A stretch of 64,000 bases of DNA, from the NCBI RefSeq assembly GCF_001613425.1, contig NZ_BDCI01000003.1, forward strand, positions 248,001 to 312,000, given 5' to 3'. Positions 1-8,630 of this stretch are shown here, piece after piece; within the stretch, counting starts at the first letter, position 1; each line of letters begins with the position of its first letter. Source of the stretch: Nocardia vulneris. GTDB taxonomy: Bacteria > Actinomycetota > Actinomycetes > Mycobacteriales > Mycobacteriaceae. The translations under genes and the position numbers were made by a program. The notes beneath the pieces were generated by a model. It saw only the letters and a list, made by a program, of their open reading frames with translations, did not search any database and had not been told where the DNA came from.

Positions 1-1
1 A

Positions 2-601
2 CGGGACAACTGCAAGCTGATCACCTGGCCCATCGCCACCCTGTCCGAACGCGGTATCCGCACCGCGGAAGGCATTGAGCACCAGGCGGATTGCATCGTC
101 TTCGCGACCGGCTTCGATGTGTCCAAGACCGGCACGCCGATCCCGGTGGTCGGCCGCGACGGACGGGTGCTCGCCGACGAATGGTCGCGCGGCGCCTACG
201 CGTTCAAGAGCGTCGCGGTGTCCGGGTATCCGAACATGTTCCTCACGTTCGGGCCGAACTCCGGGCCGGGCCACAATTCGGCGCTGGTGTACATGGAGGC
301 CCAGATCGACTACCTGGTGCAGGGCATCGACACCATCCTGAAGCAGGATCTGCGCGTCCTCGATGTCCGCAAGGACCGGCAGGACCGCTACAACGAGGGC
401 ATGCAGCGCCGCCTCACCGGCACCACCTGGAACTCGGGCTGCAAGAGCTGGTATCTCACCGAGGACGGTTTCAACGCCACGATGTACCCGGGCTTCGCCT
501 CCCAGTACGTCAACCAGCTGCGCACCGTCGACCTCGCCGACTACACGGTGGTGCCGTCGGCCGGTCAGGTGCGCAAGACGCGGATCGCGGCGGTTTCGTA
601 G
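2..601 (+). CDS. Flavin-dependent monooxygenase (Baeyer-Villiger-like), C-terminal part
   Basis: The gene enters from the left edge, so the N-terminal FAD-binding region is missing. About 199 residues are visible. They include VFATGFD, the conserved ATG-type motif of class B flavoprotein monooxygenases, followed by the typical C-terminal stretch NMFLTFGPNSGPGHNSALVY. These enzymes use NADPH and O2 to oxygenate ketones or heteroatoms in the cytosol; the substrate cannot be read from this fragment. A MerR-type regulator gene follows closely on the same strand and may control it. Confidence 0.85.
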   Translation, partial: RDNCKLITWPIATLSERGIRTAEGIEHQADCIVFATGFDVSKTGTPIPVVGRDGRVLADEWSRGAYAFKSVAVSGYPNMFLTFGPNSGPGHNSALVYMEAQIDYLVQGIDTILKQDLRVLDVRKDRQDRYNEGMQRRLTGTTWNSGCKSWYLTEDGFNATMYPGFASQYVNQLRTVDLADYTVVPSAGQVRKTRIAAVS

Positions 602-670
602 GTGATCGGTGCCGGAGGCGGGGGCGATAGACTCGGCTCCGGCACCGTGGCGGGCGAGGAGGTGAAGTCG

Positions 671-1426
671 ATGGAGTACCGGATCGATGACCTCGCGCGC
701 GCCGCGGGCACCACCACCCGCAACGTGCGCGCTTATCAGGAGCGTGGCCTGCTGCCCCCGCCGATCGGCAAGGACGGCCGGGCCAGCATCTACGACAACT
801 CACACCTGGAGCGATTGCGGCTGATCGACGCGCTGTTGCAGCGCGGGTTCACCACCGCGCACATCGGTGATTTCATCACCAGCTGGGAGACCGGCAAGGA
901 CCTCACCGAGGTGCTCGGCCTGCAACACGCCGTGACCGCCTCGTGGTCGAAGGACGAGACGTTCGAGGTGCCCCGGGAGCTGATCGGCACCATTCTCGGC
1001 GCCGAGGCCGATGAGCTGGTGGACCGGCTGCGCGAGATGAAGCTGGTACGGCTCGAGGGCGACACCGTGGTGTTCACCGACACGCAGCTGCTCACCTCGT
1101 TCGCCGAACTGCACGAGTACGGGCTGGAACTGCGCACCCTCATCGAGATCTACGCCAAGGTGGCCGACCGGATCGATGACATCACCCACATCATGATCAC
1201 GGCCGCCAAACAGCACATCATCGATGAGCACGGCCCCGGCTGGCTGCCCGACACCAGCAGCGAGATCGCCGACACCACAACGATGTTGAGCAAGATGCGG
1301 GAGCTGGCCGTCGCCTCGGTGCACGCCACGCTCGCCCGCTCGCTGGACGTGACCCTGCGCCGGGAACTCGGCGACTACCTGGCCACCGCGGCCGAACGCG
1401 AACGCGCCCGCACCGATCCCGCCTAA
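671..1426 (+). CDS. MerR family transcriptional regulator
   Basis: A 251-residue DNA-binding protein. The N-terminus (YRIDDLARAAGTTTRNVRAY, then QERGLLPPP) is a classic MerR winged helix-turn-helix, residues 1-70. The C-terminal 170 residues are a helical effector domain with no metal-binding cysteine cluster, so an organic effector is more likely than a metal. I chose the ATG at 671 because GAGGAGG lies 5-12 bases upstream; an in-frame GTG at 602 would add 23 unlikely residues. It starts about 70 bases after the monooxygenase gene and probably regulates it or itself. Confidence 0.85.
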   Translation: MEYRIDDLARAAGTTTRNVRAYQERGLLPPPIGKDGRASIYDNSHLERLRLIDALLQRGFTTAHIGDFITSWETGKDLTEVLGLQHAVTASWSKDETFEVPRELIGTILGAEADELVDRLREMKLVRLEGDTVVFTDTQLLTSFAELHEYGLELRTLIEIYAKVADRIDDITHIMITAAKQHIIDEHGPGWLPDTSSEIADTTTMLSKMRELAVASVHATLARSLDVTLRRELGDYLATAAERERARTDPA

Positions 1427-1461
1427 GTCGCAGTCTGGCAGCGCCAGTTACCGACGATGCA

Positions 1462-1512
1462 TCAATAATTTCAACCAGGCTGCAATTATTGCAGACCTGA
1501 AGATATTATTGA
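1462..1512. promoter_or_regulatory. Nested inverted repeats and leaderless promoter of the abiE pair
   Basis: An AT-rich patch in GC-rich surroundings, just before the antitoxin ATG at 1516. The outer repeat is TCAATAAT (1462-1469) with ATTATTGA (1505-1512). The inner one is the perfect palindrome TGCAATTATTGCA (1481-1493). A -10-like TATTAT (1504-1509) lies 6 bases before the ATG and there is no Shine-Dalgarno, which suggests a leaderless mRNA. AbiEi antitoxins are known to repress their own operon by binding inverted repeats, so this is the likely operator; binding itself is inferred. Confidence 0.65.
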
Positions 1513-1515
1513 CGC

Positions 1516-2466
1516 ATGACCGATCAGCGCCTCGTCGCCCTAGCCGACTTGGCTGAGGAACAATGGGGCCTGCTCACCACCGGTCAGGCCACGACCATCA
1601 ACGTCAGCCCGCTGATGCTCAAGCGCTACGCCGACCGCAATCTCCTCGTCAGACTGCGCCACGGTGTCTACCGACTCTCCGGGGCTCCTGAAACCCCCTT
1701 CGAATCCCTGCGCGCCGAATGGCTCGCCCTCGAACCCAAACGCACCGCCGCCGACCGGCTCCACGACCCCGTACCCGTGGGTGTTGTTTCCCACCGTTCG
1801 GCCGCGGTTCTGCAAGACCTTGGCGACGTCGACGCCGATATCCATCAATTCACCGTCCCGAAACGGCGCACGACGCGCAGTCCCGATATCGCCTTCCACG
1901 TTGCCGCACTCACCCCCGACGACTGGCACCGCATCGACGGACTCCCCGTAACCCGCCCCCTGCGCACTGTCATCGATCTCGCCGCCACCCACATCGACGG
2001 TGGACATCTAGCTCGCGTCGTGCGCGACGCCATCCTCACCGGCGACACCAACACCACCCAGGTGGCCGCGAAATTGCGCCCCTACGCCCACCACTACGGC
2101 CTGCCCGCGGGCGACGGCACCAGCCTCGTCCGCGACTTCATTCGCCAGGCCGGCATCCCTGCCTCCGCCATCGACATGGCCGCAATCGCCGCCACGTTGC
2201 CCGCGCTCGAACTAGGCCAGGTCGATTTCCGCACCACGACAGGCAAACTCGATCTAGACACAATGGTTCCCGTCGTACTGCGCGAAGCAGCGTTGAGCGT
2301 TCTGACCTCCACCCCCGAGTGGGCCGAGCTACTCGCCGACGTCCGAAACATCGTCGCCGAAAACCTCGGACTACCACCGAAGCTCATCGAGAAGCCCGGC
2401 CACCAGCGCGTCGACCTCGACGAATCCGTCGACGACGCGACTTCCACTGCCATCGACGAGGAGTGA
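1516..2466 (+). CDS. abiEi: AbiEi-type antitoxin / autorepressor of a type IV toxin-antitoxin system
   Basis: A 316-residue protein of the AbiEi family (COG5340 type). It has an N-terminal winged helix-turn-helix (residues about 5-55, QWGLLTTGQATTINVSPLML and the LRHGVYRLSG turn) followed by the antitoxin domain with VVSHRSAAVLQDLGD, the LTPDDWHRIDGLPVTRPLRT block and DLAATHIDGGHLARVV. In known systems this protein represses the operon and counteracts the nucleotidyltransferase toxin encoded next. The toxin gene follows with overlap or close coupling. No Shine-Dalgarno is visible, in line with a leaderless start. Confidence 0.85.
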   Translation: MTDQRLVALADLAEEQWGLLTTGQATTINVSPLMLKRYADRNLLVRLRHGVYRLSGAPETPFESLRAEWLALEPKRTAADRLHDPVPVGVVSHRSAAVLQDLGDVDADIHQFTVPKRRTTRSPDIAFHVAALTPDDWHRIDGLPVTRPLRTVIDLAATHIDGGHLARVVRDAILTGDTNTTQVAAKLRPYAHHYGLPAGDGTSLVRDFIRQAGIPASAIDMAAIAATLPALELGQVDFRTTTGKLDLDTMVPVVLREAALSVLTSTPEWAELLADVRNIVAENLGLPPKLIEKPGHQRVDLDESVDDATSTAIDEE

Positions 2467-2507
2467 TCATCCCGAATCAGCCACGCCGATCAGTATCGGC
2501 CTTCCGC

Positions 2508-3383
2508 ATGTCGATCAACGCCAAGGCGAAACAGCTTGCGCGCGCGACTGGCCGGCCAGTCGCGCAAATCCACCGAGAGTTCTACCTGATCCGGTTCCTC
2601 GGCCGCGTCTTCGCCGACCCCGACAGTCCCTGGGTACTCAAAGGCGGCAGTGGCCTGCTGGTACGCCTCGCAGACGATGCCCGATTCAGCCGCGATATCG
2701 ACATTCTGCGCACCGACATCGACGCCGACCGAGCCGTCACCGAACTCCAGCAACTCTGTTCAGCGCCCAGCGAGCTCGATCCGTTCACCTTCGAAGTGCG
2801 TCGCGGCAAGAACGACCCTGCCACCACACACAGCGCACAGCTGGACACCAGGGTCTACTACGGTGCTATCGACCTCCATCACTTCCCCATCGACCTCTCG
2901 ATCAGACAAACCCTGGCTTCTGATATCGACCACGTCGAGCCCGCCACACTCCTCGATCTCGCCGACTTCGGCCACCTGCCACCGTTCCGCTGCCTGTCGC
3001 TGGCGGACCAAATCGCCGACAAGATCGCCGCTATGTACGAAGCCCACGGACCCGAGGCAACACCCTCCACCCGCTGGCACGATCTGGTCGACCTACTGCT
3101 CATCATCGGCCGATTCCCCGTTGATGCCACCAAAACTCAGCGGGCACTGCAGATTCAACAACAACGACGTGACACGCTGGAGCTGCCCCCAGCCATCACC
3201 CGTCCGGGGCCCGCGTGGGAGATCGGCTATCCGAAGGTCGCTGCCGAGACCTCTCTGCCCCCGCGACTGCATCATCTCGACACCGCGCTGAACAGCCTTT
3301 CGCGCTTCGCCGACCCGCTCCTCGATCTCACAGTCACTGTAGGCACCTGGAATCCCACCGCGACACGATGGGACACACCGTAA
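2508..3383 (+). CDS. abiEii: AbiEii-type nucleotidyltransferase toxin
   Basis: A toxin of the AbiEii/MenA nucleotidyltransferase family, 291 residues from ATG 2508. KGGSGLLVRL followed by RFSRDIDIL is the catalytic G-S/D-x-D core that binds metal and NTP. The LSLADQIADKIAAMYE block, with its conserved lysine, is also typical. Such toxins modify tRNA or similar targets and can give phage defence by growth arrest. An in-frame GTG at 2463 would overlap the antitoxin stop (GTGA) and add 15 residues, so the start is uncertain. The pair sits alone between unrelated genes, as mobile defence modules often do. Confidence 0.85.
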   Translation: MSINAKAKQLARATGRPVAQIHREFYLIRFLGRVFADPDSPWVLKGGSGLLVRLADDARFSRDIDILRTDIDADRAVTELQQLCSAPSELDPFTFEVRRGKNDPATTHSAQLDTRVYYGAIDLHHFPIDLSIRQTLASDIDHVEPATLLDLADFGHLPPFRCLSLADQIADKIAAMYEAHGPEATPSTRWHDLVDLLLIIGRFPVDATKTQRALQIQQQRRDTLELPPAITRPGPAWEIGYPKVAAETSLPPRLHHLDTALNSLSRFADPLLDLTVTVGTWNPTATRWDTP

Positions 3384-3541
3384 CCCAGCGAAATCGGCGG
3401 CGGCATTGGTAACTGCTGTCGAACATGCCTACCGCTTCATCACAGACGAAGTGAGATGACCTTGCGCGGCGGGCCGGGAAATGGCCGAAACCAGCGGCTG
3501 ATGAGTGCTGAAGCGCGCGCTCGGTCCGTACCGTGGTGGCC

Positions 3542-6085
3542 ATGCACGTCGCGCTGTTCACCGACTTCCATCCCGACACCATGGGCGGAATCCAGACCTC
3601 GGTGCACGCCCAGCGGCGGGGGCTCGAACGCCTCGGCCATCGCGTCACCCTGTTCTGCGCGCCGCTGCCCGGCGCCGCGGACACCGACCCCGATGTGGTG
3701 GTGCTGTCCGCGCTGGGCGGTGTCGTGGTGAACGGGTTCGCGATGGTGCTGCCGACCAGCGCGAACGCCCGCTTGATCGACGCGGTGTTCGCCGAGCGGG
3801 GCCCGGTCGACGTCGTGCACACCCAGACCACCTACGGCGTCGCCATCGCCGGGTTGCGAGCCGCCCGCAGGCACGGCCTTCCGGTGGTGCACACCGTGCA
3901 CAGCCGCGACGACGTGTTCATCCAGCACACCTCCCCCGCCCCCTACCTGGCCGCGCTGACCATGCGCGCGCTGCACGGCCGTTTCGTCACGCACCCCGAG
4001 CGGATGCCGCGCAACGACGAATCCCGGGCGGCCAGGCACGCCTGGCACACCATGGTCGGCCAAGCCCAGGCGGCGGATCGAGTGATCGTGCCGACCAACC
4101 ATTTCGCCGAGCGTCTGCGCGCGCACGGGTTGGCTCGTCCGCTGCAGGTGATCTCCAACGGCATCGATGACGCGCTGCTCGATCGCGCACAGGCCGCCCG
4201 CTCGGCCGAAACATCCACTGCCGCAACCGGATCACTGCGGGTGCTGTGGTGTGCCCGGCTGTCCGCCGAGAAGCGGCTGCCGGCGGCGCTGGACGCGGTG
4301 GCCGCGGTGCCGAACTGCGAGTTCGACATCTACGGCTCGGGCGATCTCGCGGACCGGGCACGAGCGGTGATCGACGCGCGCGGACTCGGGGCACGGATCC
4401 GGTTGCACGGCGCGGTCGGCCAGGCCGAGTGTCTCGCCGCGATGGCAACCCACGACGTATTACTTTTTCCCTCTTCAGGTTTCGACACACAGGGCATGGC
4501 CTTGCTGGAGGCCGCGGCGATGCGGCTACCGGTGGTCTACTGCGATCCCGATCTGGCCGAGACCGTGCCCGAAGGCGGCGGGATCCGCACCGGCGATCCG
4601 TCGGTGGCCGCGATCGCGGCGACGCTGCGGGAATTGGCCGATGACCCCGATCTGCTGGCGCCGATGCGCAAGATCCTCACCGAGCACACCGAATCCGCGC
4701 GTCAGTCCCGGCTGACCGAGTCGATCCTGGAGGTGTATGCCGCTGCCACACAGCAGGTTCCGGATGTGCCCACCGCGCCGGGACGGCTGCCGCTGCTCGG
4801 TCACACCGCGATCGCGCTGCGCGACGGACTGCGCTTCGTCACCTCGCTGGCCGAACTCGGGCCGATCGTGCGGATCTATCTGGGCCCACGCCCGGCCTAC
4901 CTGCTCACCACCCCGGAGCTGGTGCGCGCGGTGGGTTTCGGCGAGGCAGGGCACTTCCATCGCGAAGAGTTGCGCGAGGCGATCGACGAGGTCATCCGCG
5001 AGGCGTCCAATGTGCTCAGCGGCACACCGCACGAGCTGCGCCGCCGGTTGATCGCGCCCGCACTGCGGCAACGGCGTCTGAACGAATACGCCTTGGTCGC
5101 AGCGGATCTCGCGAATACCTGGTCGGCGTCGCTGCGTCCCGGTCAGCAACTCGAGCTGACCGACGAGGCGCATCGCGTGGTGCTCGACATCATCTCCTCG
5201 ACCCTGTTCACCGCGGACTTCAGCGCACGAGCCAAATGCGAAGTGCAGCAGAGCATCCCGTGGCTGCTCGGTCAGGTGATCCAGCGGGCCGCACTGCCGC
5301 CGCCGGTGCGCCGGATGCGGGCGCTGGCGAACCGCCGCTTCGCGCGCACGGCGCACCGGCTGCGCACCCAGATCGGTGCGGTGGTCGCCGAATACCGCCG
5401 TGCCGACCGTGATTTCCACGATGTGCTCTCGGAGTTGGTCCGCCATCGCGACCCGGAGACCGGCGTCCGGCTCTCCGACGAGGAGATCATCGACGAGTTG
5501 CTGCTGATGCTCGCCGCCGGCGTCGGCTCGACCGCGTCGATCCTCGGCTGGGTGTGGCACGAGATCATGCGCCAACCCCGGATCGCCGACGAAATACGCC
5601 GGGAGCTGGACGATTTCGTGGGCGCCGGGCCGGTCACCGCCGAGCACGTCACGCGACTGCCCTACCTGCGCTCGGTCATCCAGGAGACGCTGCGCTTCTG
5701 GGGCCCGTGGGTCAGCACGCAGACCGCGGACGGTCCCGTCACGTTGGGCGACACGATCCTGCCCGACGGCGCGACGGTGGTGTTCAGCCCGTATCTGATC
5801 CACCACAATCCGCACTACTACCCCGACCCGGAAACCTTCGACCCCGACCGCTGGTTCCCCGACCGAGTCGAGGAGATCGACAAGAAGGCGATCCTGCCGT
5901 TCGGCGTCGGCAACCGGCACTGCCCCGGCAGCAACTTCGCCCTGATGACCATCACCCTGGCCACCGCCGCCCTCTTCGCTCGCTGGCAGCCGGTCCCAGA
6001 CCCGCTCTACCAGGTCACCGCGTCGAACCGTGATTTCGTGCCCGCACCGTCCCGGATCCCGGCGGTCTTGCATCTCGCTCCGTAA
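3542..6085 (+). CDS. Glycosyltransferase (GT4) - cytochrome P450 fusion protein
   Basis: One uninterrupted frame of 847 residues. Residues 1-400 are a GT-B fold GT4 glycosyltransferase: ALFTDFHPDTMGGIQTSV nucleotide-side loop, WCARLSAEKRLPAALDAV, and the donor-binding EAAAMRLPVVYCD. Residues about 415-847 are a P450: PGRLPLLGH start, ETLR near 715-718, FDPDRWFPDR, and the haem loop FGVGNRHCPGSNF with the cysteine ligand near 794. The I-helix reads AGVGST near 659-664, where most P450s have an acid and threonine, so oxygen activation may be unusual. The two activities suggest coupled sugar transfer and oxidation of one natural product. No frameshift is visible at the junction. GTGs at 3533 and 3536 are alternative starts. 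Confidence 0.85.
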   Translation: MHVALFTDFHPDTMGGIQTSVHAQRRGLERLGHRVTLFCAPLPGAADTDPDVVVLSALGGVVVNGFAMVLPTSANARLIDAVFAERGPVDVVHTQTTYGVAIAGLRAARRHGLPVVHTVHSRDDVFIQHTSPAPYLAALTMRALHGRFVTHPERMPRNDESRAARHAWHTMVGQAQAADRVIVPTNHFAERLRAHGLARPLQVISNGIDDALLDRAQAARSAETSTAATGSLRVLWCARLSAEKRLPAALDAVAAVPNCEFDIYGSGDLADRARAVIDARGLGARIRLHGAVGQAECLAAMATHDVLLFPSSGFDTQGMALLEAAAMRLPVVYCDPDLAETVPEGGGIRTGDPSVAAIAATLRELADDPDLLAPMRKILTEHTESARQSRLTESILEVYAAATQQVPDVPTAPGRLPLLGHTAIALRDGLRFVTSLAELGPIVRIYLGPRPAYLLTTPELVRAVGFGEAGHFHREELREAIDEVIREASNVLSGTPHELRRRLIAPALRQRRLNEYALVAADLANTWSASLRPGQQLELTDEAHRVVLDIISSTLFTADFSARAKCEVQQSIPWLLGQVIQRAALPPPVRRMRALANRRFARTAHRLRTQIGAVVAEYRRADRDFHDVLSELVRHRDPETGVRLSDEEIIDELLLMLAAGVGSTASILGWVWHEIMRQPRIADEIRRELDDFVGAGPVTAEHVTRLPYLRSVIQETLRFWGPWVSTQTADGPVTLGDTILPDGATVVFSPYLIHHNPHYYPDPETFDPDRWFPDRVEEIDKKAILPFGVGNRHCPGSNFALMTITLATAALFARWQPVPDPLYQVTASNRDFVPAPSRIPAVLHLAP

Positions 6086-6122
6086 CCGATGAGATCCGCG
6101 GCGTCGCGCCGTCAGGACAGGT

Positions 6123-6653
6123 ATGGACACCAAGAATCTCGCAGACCTCTACTCGCTGCCCGCGCTGGAATGGTCGAGCGTGCAGGCGAAGCTCGAACAG
6201 AACATCCCGCAGGCACCCGACACCGGCGGTCCGAAACGGCACTCCTACTGGCTGACCACCCTCAATCCTGATGGCAGCCCGCACATGACCGCGCTGGGCG
6301 CGCTGTGGCTCGACGGCGCGGTCGTGTTCACGACCGGCGCGCGAAGCCGCAAGGGCCGCAACCTCGCTCGGGATCCGCGCTGCGCGGTCAGCCTCTCGCT
6401 GCACGACTTCGATCTGGTCATCGAGGGGACGGCGAGTCAGGTCACCGACCCGGCGGTGGTGGCCGAGGTCGCCGCGAAGTACGCCGCGGACGGGTGGCCC
6501 GCCGCCCCCGACGCGACCGGGCAGGCGCTCACCGCCGAGTACAGCGCGCCGTCGGCGGGACCGCCGCCGTGGCACGTCTACCGGATCACCGCGCAGTCGG
6601 CGACGGCCCTGTCCACGGTGGAACCCGGCGGCGCGACGCGCTGGACGTTCTGA
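6123..6653 (+). CDS. Pyridoxamine 5'-phosphate oxidase-fold (FMN/F420-binding) protein
   Basis: A 176-residue split-barrel protein. The pattern WLTTLNPDGSPHMTALGALW, then VVFTTGARSRKGRNLARDPR and CAVSLSLHDFDLVIEGTA, is characteristic of the PPOX/F420-dependent reductase superfamily, which binds FMN or F420 and reduces or oxidises small molecules. It starts 37 bases after the glycosyltransferase-P450 gene on the same strand and may be cotranscribed. The substrate and the choice of FMN or F420 cannot be told from the sequence. Confidence 0.8.
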   Translation: MDTKNLADLYSLPALEWSSVQAKLEQNIPQAPDTGGPKRHSYWLTTLNPDGSPHMTALGALWLDGAVVFTTGARSRKGRNLARDPRCAVSLSLHDFDLVIEGTASQVTDPAVVAEVAAKYAADGWPAAPDATGQALTAEYSAPSAGPPPWHVYRITAQSATALSTVEPGGATRWTF

Positions 6654-6834
6654 GCGCATCGACCGGCCGCGCCCGGATCGCCCTGCCGAGCGGATGCGGA
6701 CCACGTACGCTACGTGGGGCGCGTTGTTCACAGCGCACCAGCGCGGAGCTCGGTGAGCACTGGTGCGGCGACGGCGCCGGCACGGGTACCGCGCTCATTC
6801 GGCGGTGCCGACCGTCGAGGGGATGGAGCCACCC

Positions 6835-7929
6835 ATGGCACCCGGGCAATCGAGAGTTCCGCCGCAGGTGGTGGTCCGCGCCGTCGAACTCATCCGCTAC
6901 GGGGTGGCGGTCGCCTATCGCAAGCTGGTACCCGGCCATATCGCGGTGATGGAACTGCTCGCCGCCGGTTGGCTCACCCAGGCGATCCACGCCGCCGCCG
7001 AACTCGGCATCGCCGACGCGCTCGCGGACGGCCCGCGCACCGGGGCCGACCTGGCCGAACAGCTCGGAGCCGACGAGGACGGACTGCACCGGCTGCTGCG
7101 CCTGCTCATCGCCTACGGCATCTTCACCCGCCGCCGCGACGGCAGGTACGCACTCACGCCGATGGGCAAGGCATTGCGCCGCGACAGTGCCGTTTCGCTG
7201 CGCGACGCGGCGTTGTTCTTCGGCTCCGCACTGCACCGCGACCACTGGTCGCATCTGGTCGACGCGGTGCGTACCGGTAAGCCGGTCGGCCAAGCGCTGC
7301 ACGGCATGTCGTTCTTCGAACACGTACAGGCCAACCGCGAACTCGGCAGGCTCTTCGACAACGCGATGACCAGCATCGGCACCCTCTCGCTCGGGCCGCT
7401 GCTCGCCGCCTACGATTTCACCCGCTTCGGCACCGTCGTCGACGTCGGCGGCGGGGAGGGCACGCTCATCGCCGAAATCTTGCGCAGCACACCGGAATCC
7501 ACCGGCATCCTGTTCGATCTCCCCGAGGTCGCCGAGGCCGCGGCCGACCATCTCGCCGCGCGCGGCGTGGCCGAGCGGTGCACCATCGAGCGCGGCTCGT
7601 TCTTCGACACGGTGCCACAGGGCGGCGACGTCTACATTCTCAAGCACATCCTGCACGACTGGCCGGAAGCGGATGCGGGACGCATCTTGCGCGCGGTCCG
7701 CGCGGCGATGAAACCCGATGCGCGCCTGGTGATCGTCGAGCTGGTGCTGCCGGAGAACAATCACCCGCACCCGGGCAAGTTCGTGGATCTGGAGATGCTG
7801 GTGAACGTCGGCGGGCGCGAGCGCACGGCCGCCGAGTATCGAGAGTTCTTGGCGCGCTATGGGTTCACCTTGCAACGGGTGATCCCGACGGTGTCGCCGG
7901 ACAATATTCTCGAGGCCGTGCCGAGCTGA
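6835..7929 (+). CDS. SAM-dependent O-methyltransferase (Methyltransf_2 type)
   Basis: About 364 residues. The N-terminal helical dimerisation domain (LAAGWLTQAIHAAAELGIAD) is followed by a Rossmann domain with the SAM motif VVDVGGGEGTLIAEIL and the catalytic-histidine region LKHILHDWPEADAGRIL. This is the layout of plant- and actinomycete-type O-methyltransferases acting on hydroxyl groups of secondary metabolites. I chose ATG 6835 because GGAG lies 6 bases upstream; ATG 6823 is also in frame. It is convergent with the TetR gene that ends at 7960 and could act with the upstream glycosyltransferase-P450. Confidence 0.85.
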   Translation: MAPGQSRVPPQVVVRAVELIRYGVAVAYRKLVPGHIAVMELLAAGWLTQAIHAAAELGIADALADGPRTGADLAEQLGADEDGLHRLLRLLIAYGIFTRRRDGRYALTPMGKALRRDSAVSLRDAALFFGSALHRDHWSHLVDAVRTGKPVGQALHGMSFFEHVQANRELGRLFDNAMTSIGTLSLGPLLAAYDFTRFGTVVDVGGGEGTLIAEILRSTPESTGILFDLPEVAEAAADHLAARGVAERCTIERGSFFDTVPQGGDVYILKHILHDWPEADAGRILRAVRAAMKPDARLVIVELVLPENNHPHPGKFVDLEMLVNVGGRERTAAEYREFLARYGFTLQRVIPTVSPDNILEAVPS

Positions 7930-7959
7930 ATTCGTGCGCCGGGTAGGCCTGCCGGGCGT

Positions 7960-8535
7960 CTACGCGGCAGTCAACGCACCACCGATCACCGCGGTCACCA
8001 CCCGGGTGACGGCGGCGGTATCCGGCGGCGGTCCCGTGCGGTCGGCGAACAGCAGGTGCCCCGTGCCGATCAAAGCGGGTGCGAGCGCGTCGATATCGGC
8101 ATTCTTCGCGATCCGGCCGTGCACGCGTTCGGCGGCGAGGTAATCCGCCAGCATCGCCGTCGCCTCCGACATCAGCGGTAGCCCGGTCGGCCAGCGGTGA
8201 CGTAGCCTGGCGCGCAACTCGTCCCGGAACGTGACCAGACCGACGATCGCCACCGCGACCGACTCGAATATCGATGTCAGTGCGTCCGAGAGGTTTTCGA
8301 CCACGGAGCCAGCACCCGCCGACACATACAGTGCAGCCGAGAGTTGTTCCATTTTGGCGACGCGATCCAGCACCAGCTCGGCCAGGAAGTCGTCGAAGTC
8401 GGTGAAATGCCGGTGCAGCACGCCTTTCGCGCACCCGGCCTCCGTGGTGACCGCCCGACTGGTCAGCGCGCTCGGCCCGTCCCGGCGCATGATCCGCTCG
8501 GCGGCGTCGAACAACTGCGCGCGCACGTCACGCAT
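7960..8535 (-). CDS. TetR family transcriptional regulator
   Basis: About 191 residues. The N-terminal HTH reads LFDAAERIMRRDGPSALTSR, then AVTTEAGCAKGVLHRHFTDF, which fits TetR. The rest is a helical ligand domain. ATG 8535 has GGGAG 5 bases upstream; an ATG at 8562 would abut its Shine-Dalgarno. It is divergent from the methyltransferase gene at 8623, with paired inverted repeats between them, so it most likely represses that gene and itself. Confidence 0.85.
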   Translation of the reverse strand: MRDVRAQLFDAAERIMRRDGPSALTSRAVTTEAGCAKGVLHRHFTDFDDFLAELVLDRVAKMEQLSAALYVSAGAGSVVENLSDALTSIFESVAVAIVGLVTFRDELRARLRHRWPTGLPLMSEATAMLADYLAAERVHGRIAKNADIDALAPALIGTGHLLFADRTGPPPDTAAVTRVVTAVIGGALTAA

Positions 8536-8586
8536 GGCGACTCCCGTTGGCACCGTGTACATCTCCCTTCATCGCCGAAACCACCC

Positions 8587-8616
8587 TTGCCGAGTGGGCA
8601 CTTGCCCATTTACAGT
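8587..8616 (+). promoter_or_regulatory. Predicted promoter giving a leaderless transcript
   Basis: A -35-like TTGCCG (8587-8592) and -10-like TACAGT (8611-8616) are separated by 18 bases. Transcription would start about 7 bases downstream, at the ATG at 8623, so the methyltransferase mRNA would be leaderless. No Shine-Dalgarno precedes that ATG, which agrees. Confidence 0.5.
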
Positions 8617-8630
8617 GGGCGCATGCCCAC
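8595..8630. promoter_or_regulatory. Paired palindromes, likely TetR operator
   Basis: Two neighbouring inverted repeats share the TGGGC/GCCCA arms: TGGGCA-CT-TGCCCA (8595-8608) and GTGGGC-GCAT-GCCCAC (8615-8630). They overlap the predicted promoter and the start codon of the methyltransferase gene and lie 60-95 bases from the divergent TetR start. This is the expected place for TetR autoregulation; binding is inferred. Confidence 0.6.

Noticed and set aside
4526..6133. Long open frame on the minus strand opposite the glycosyltransferase-P450 gene
   Set aside because: Antisense frames stay open by chance in high-GC DNA. It has no family motif, while the plus strand has clear GT and P450 motifs.
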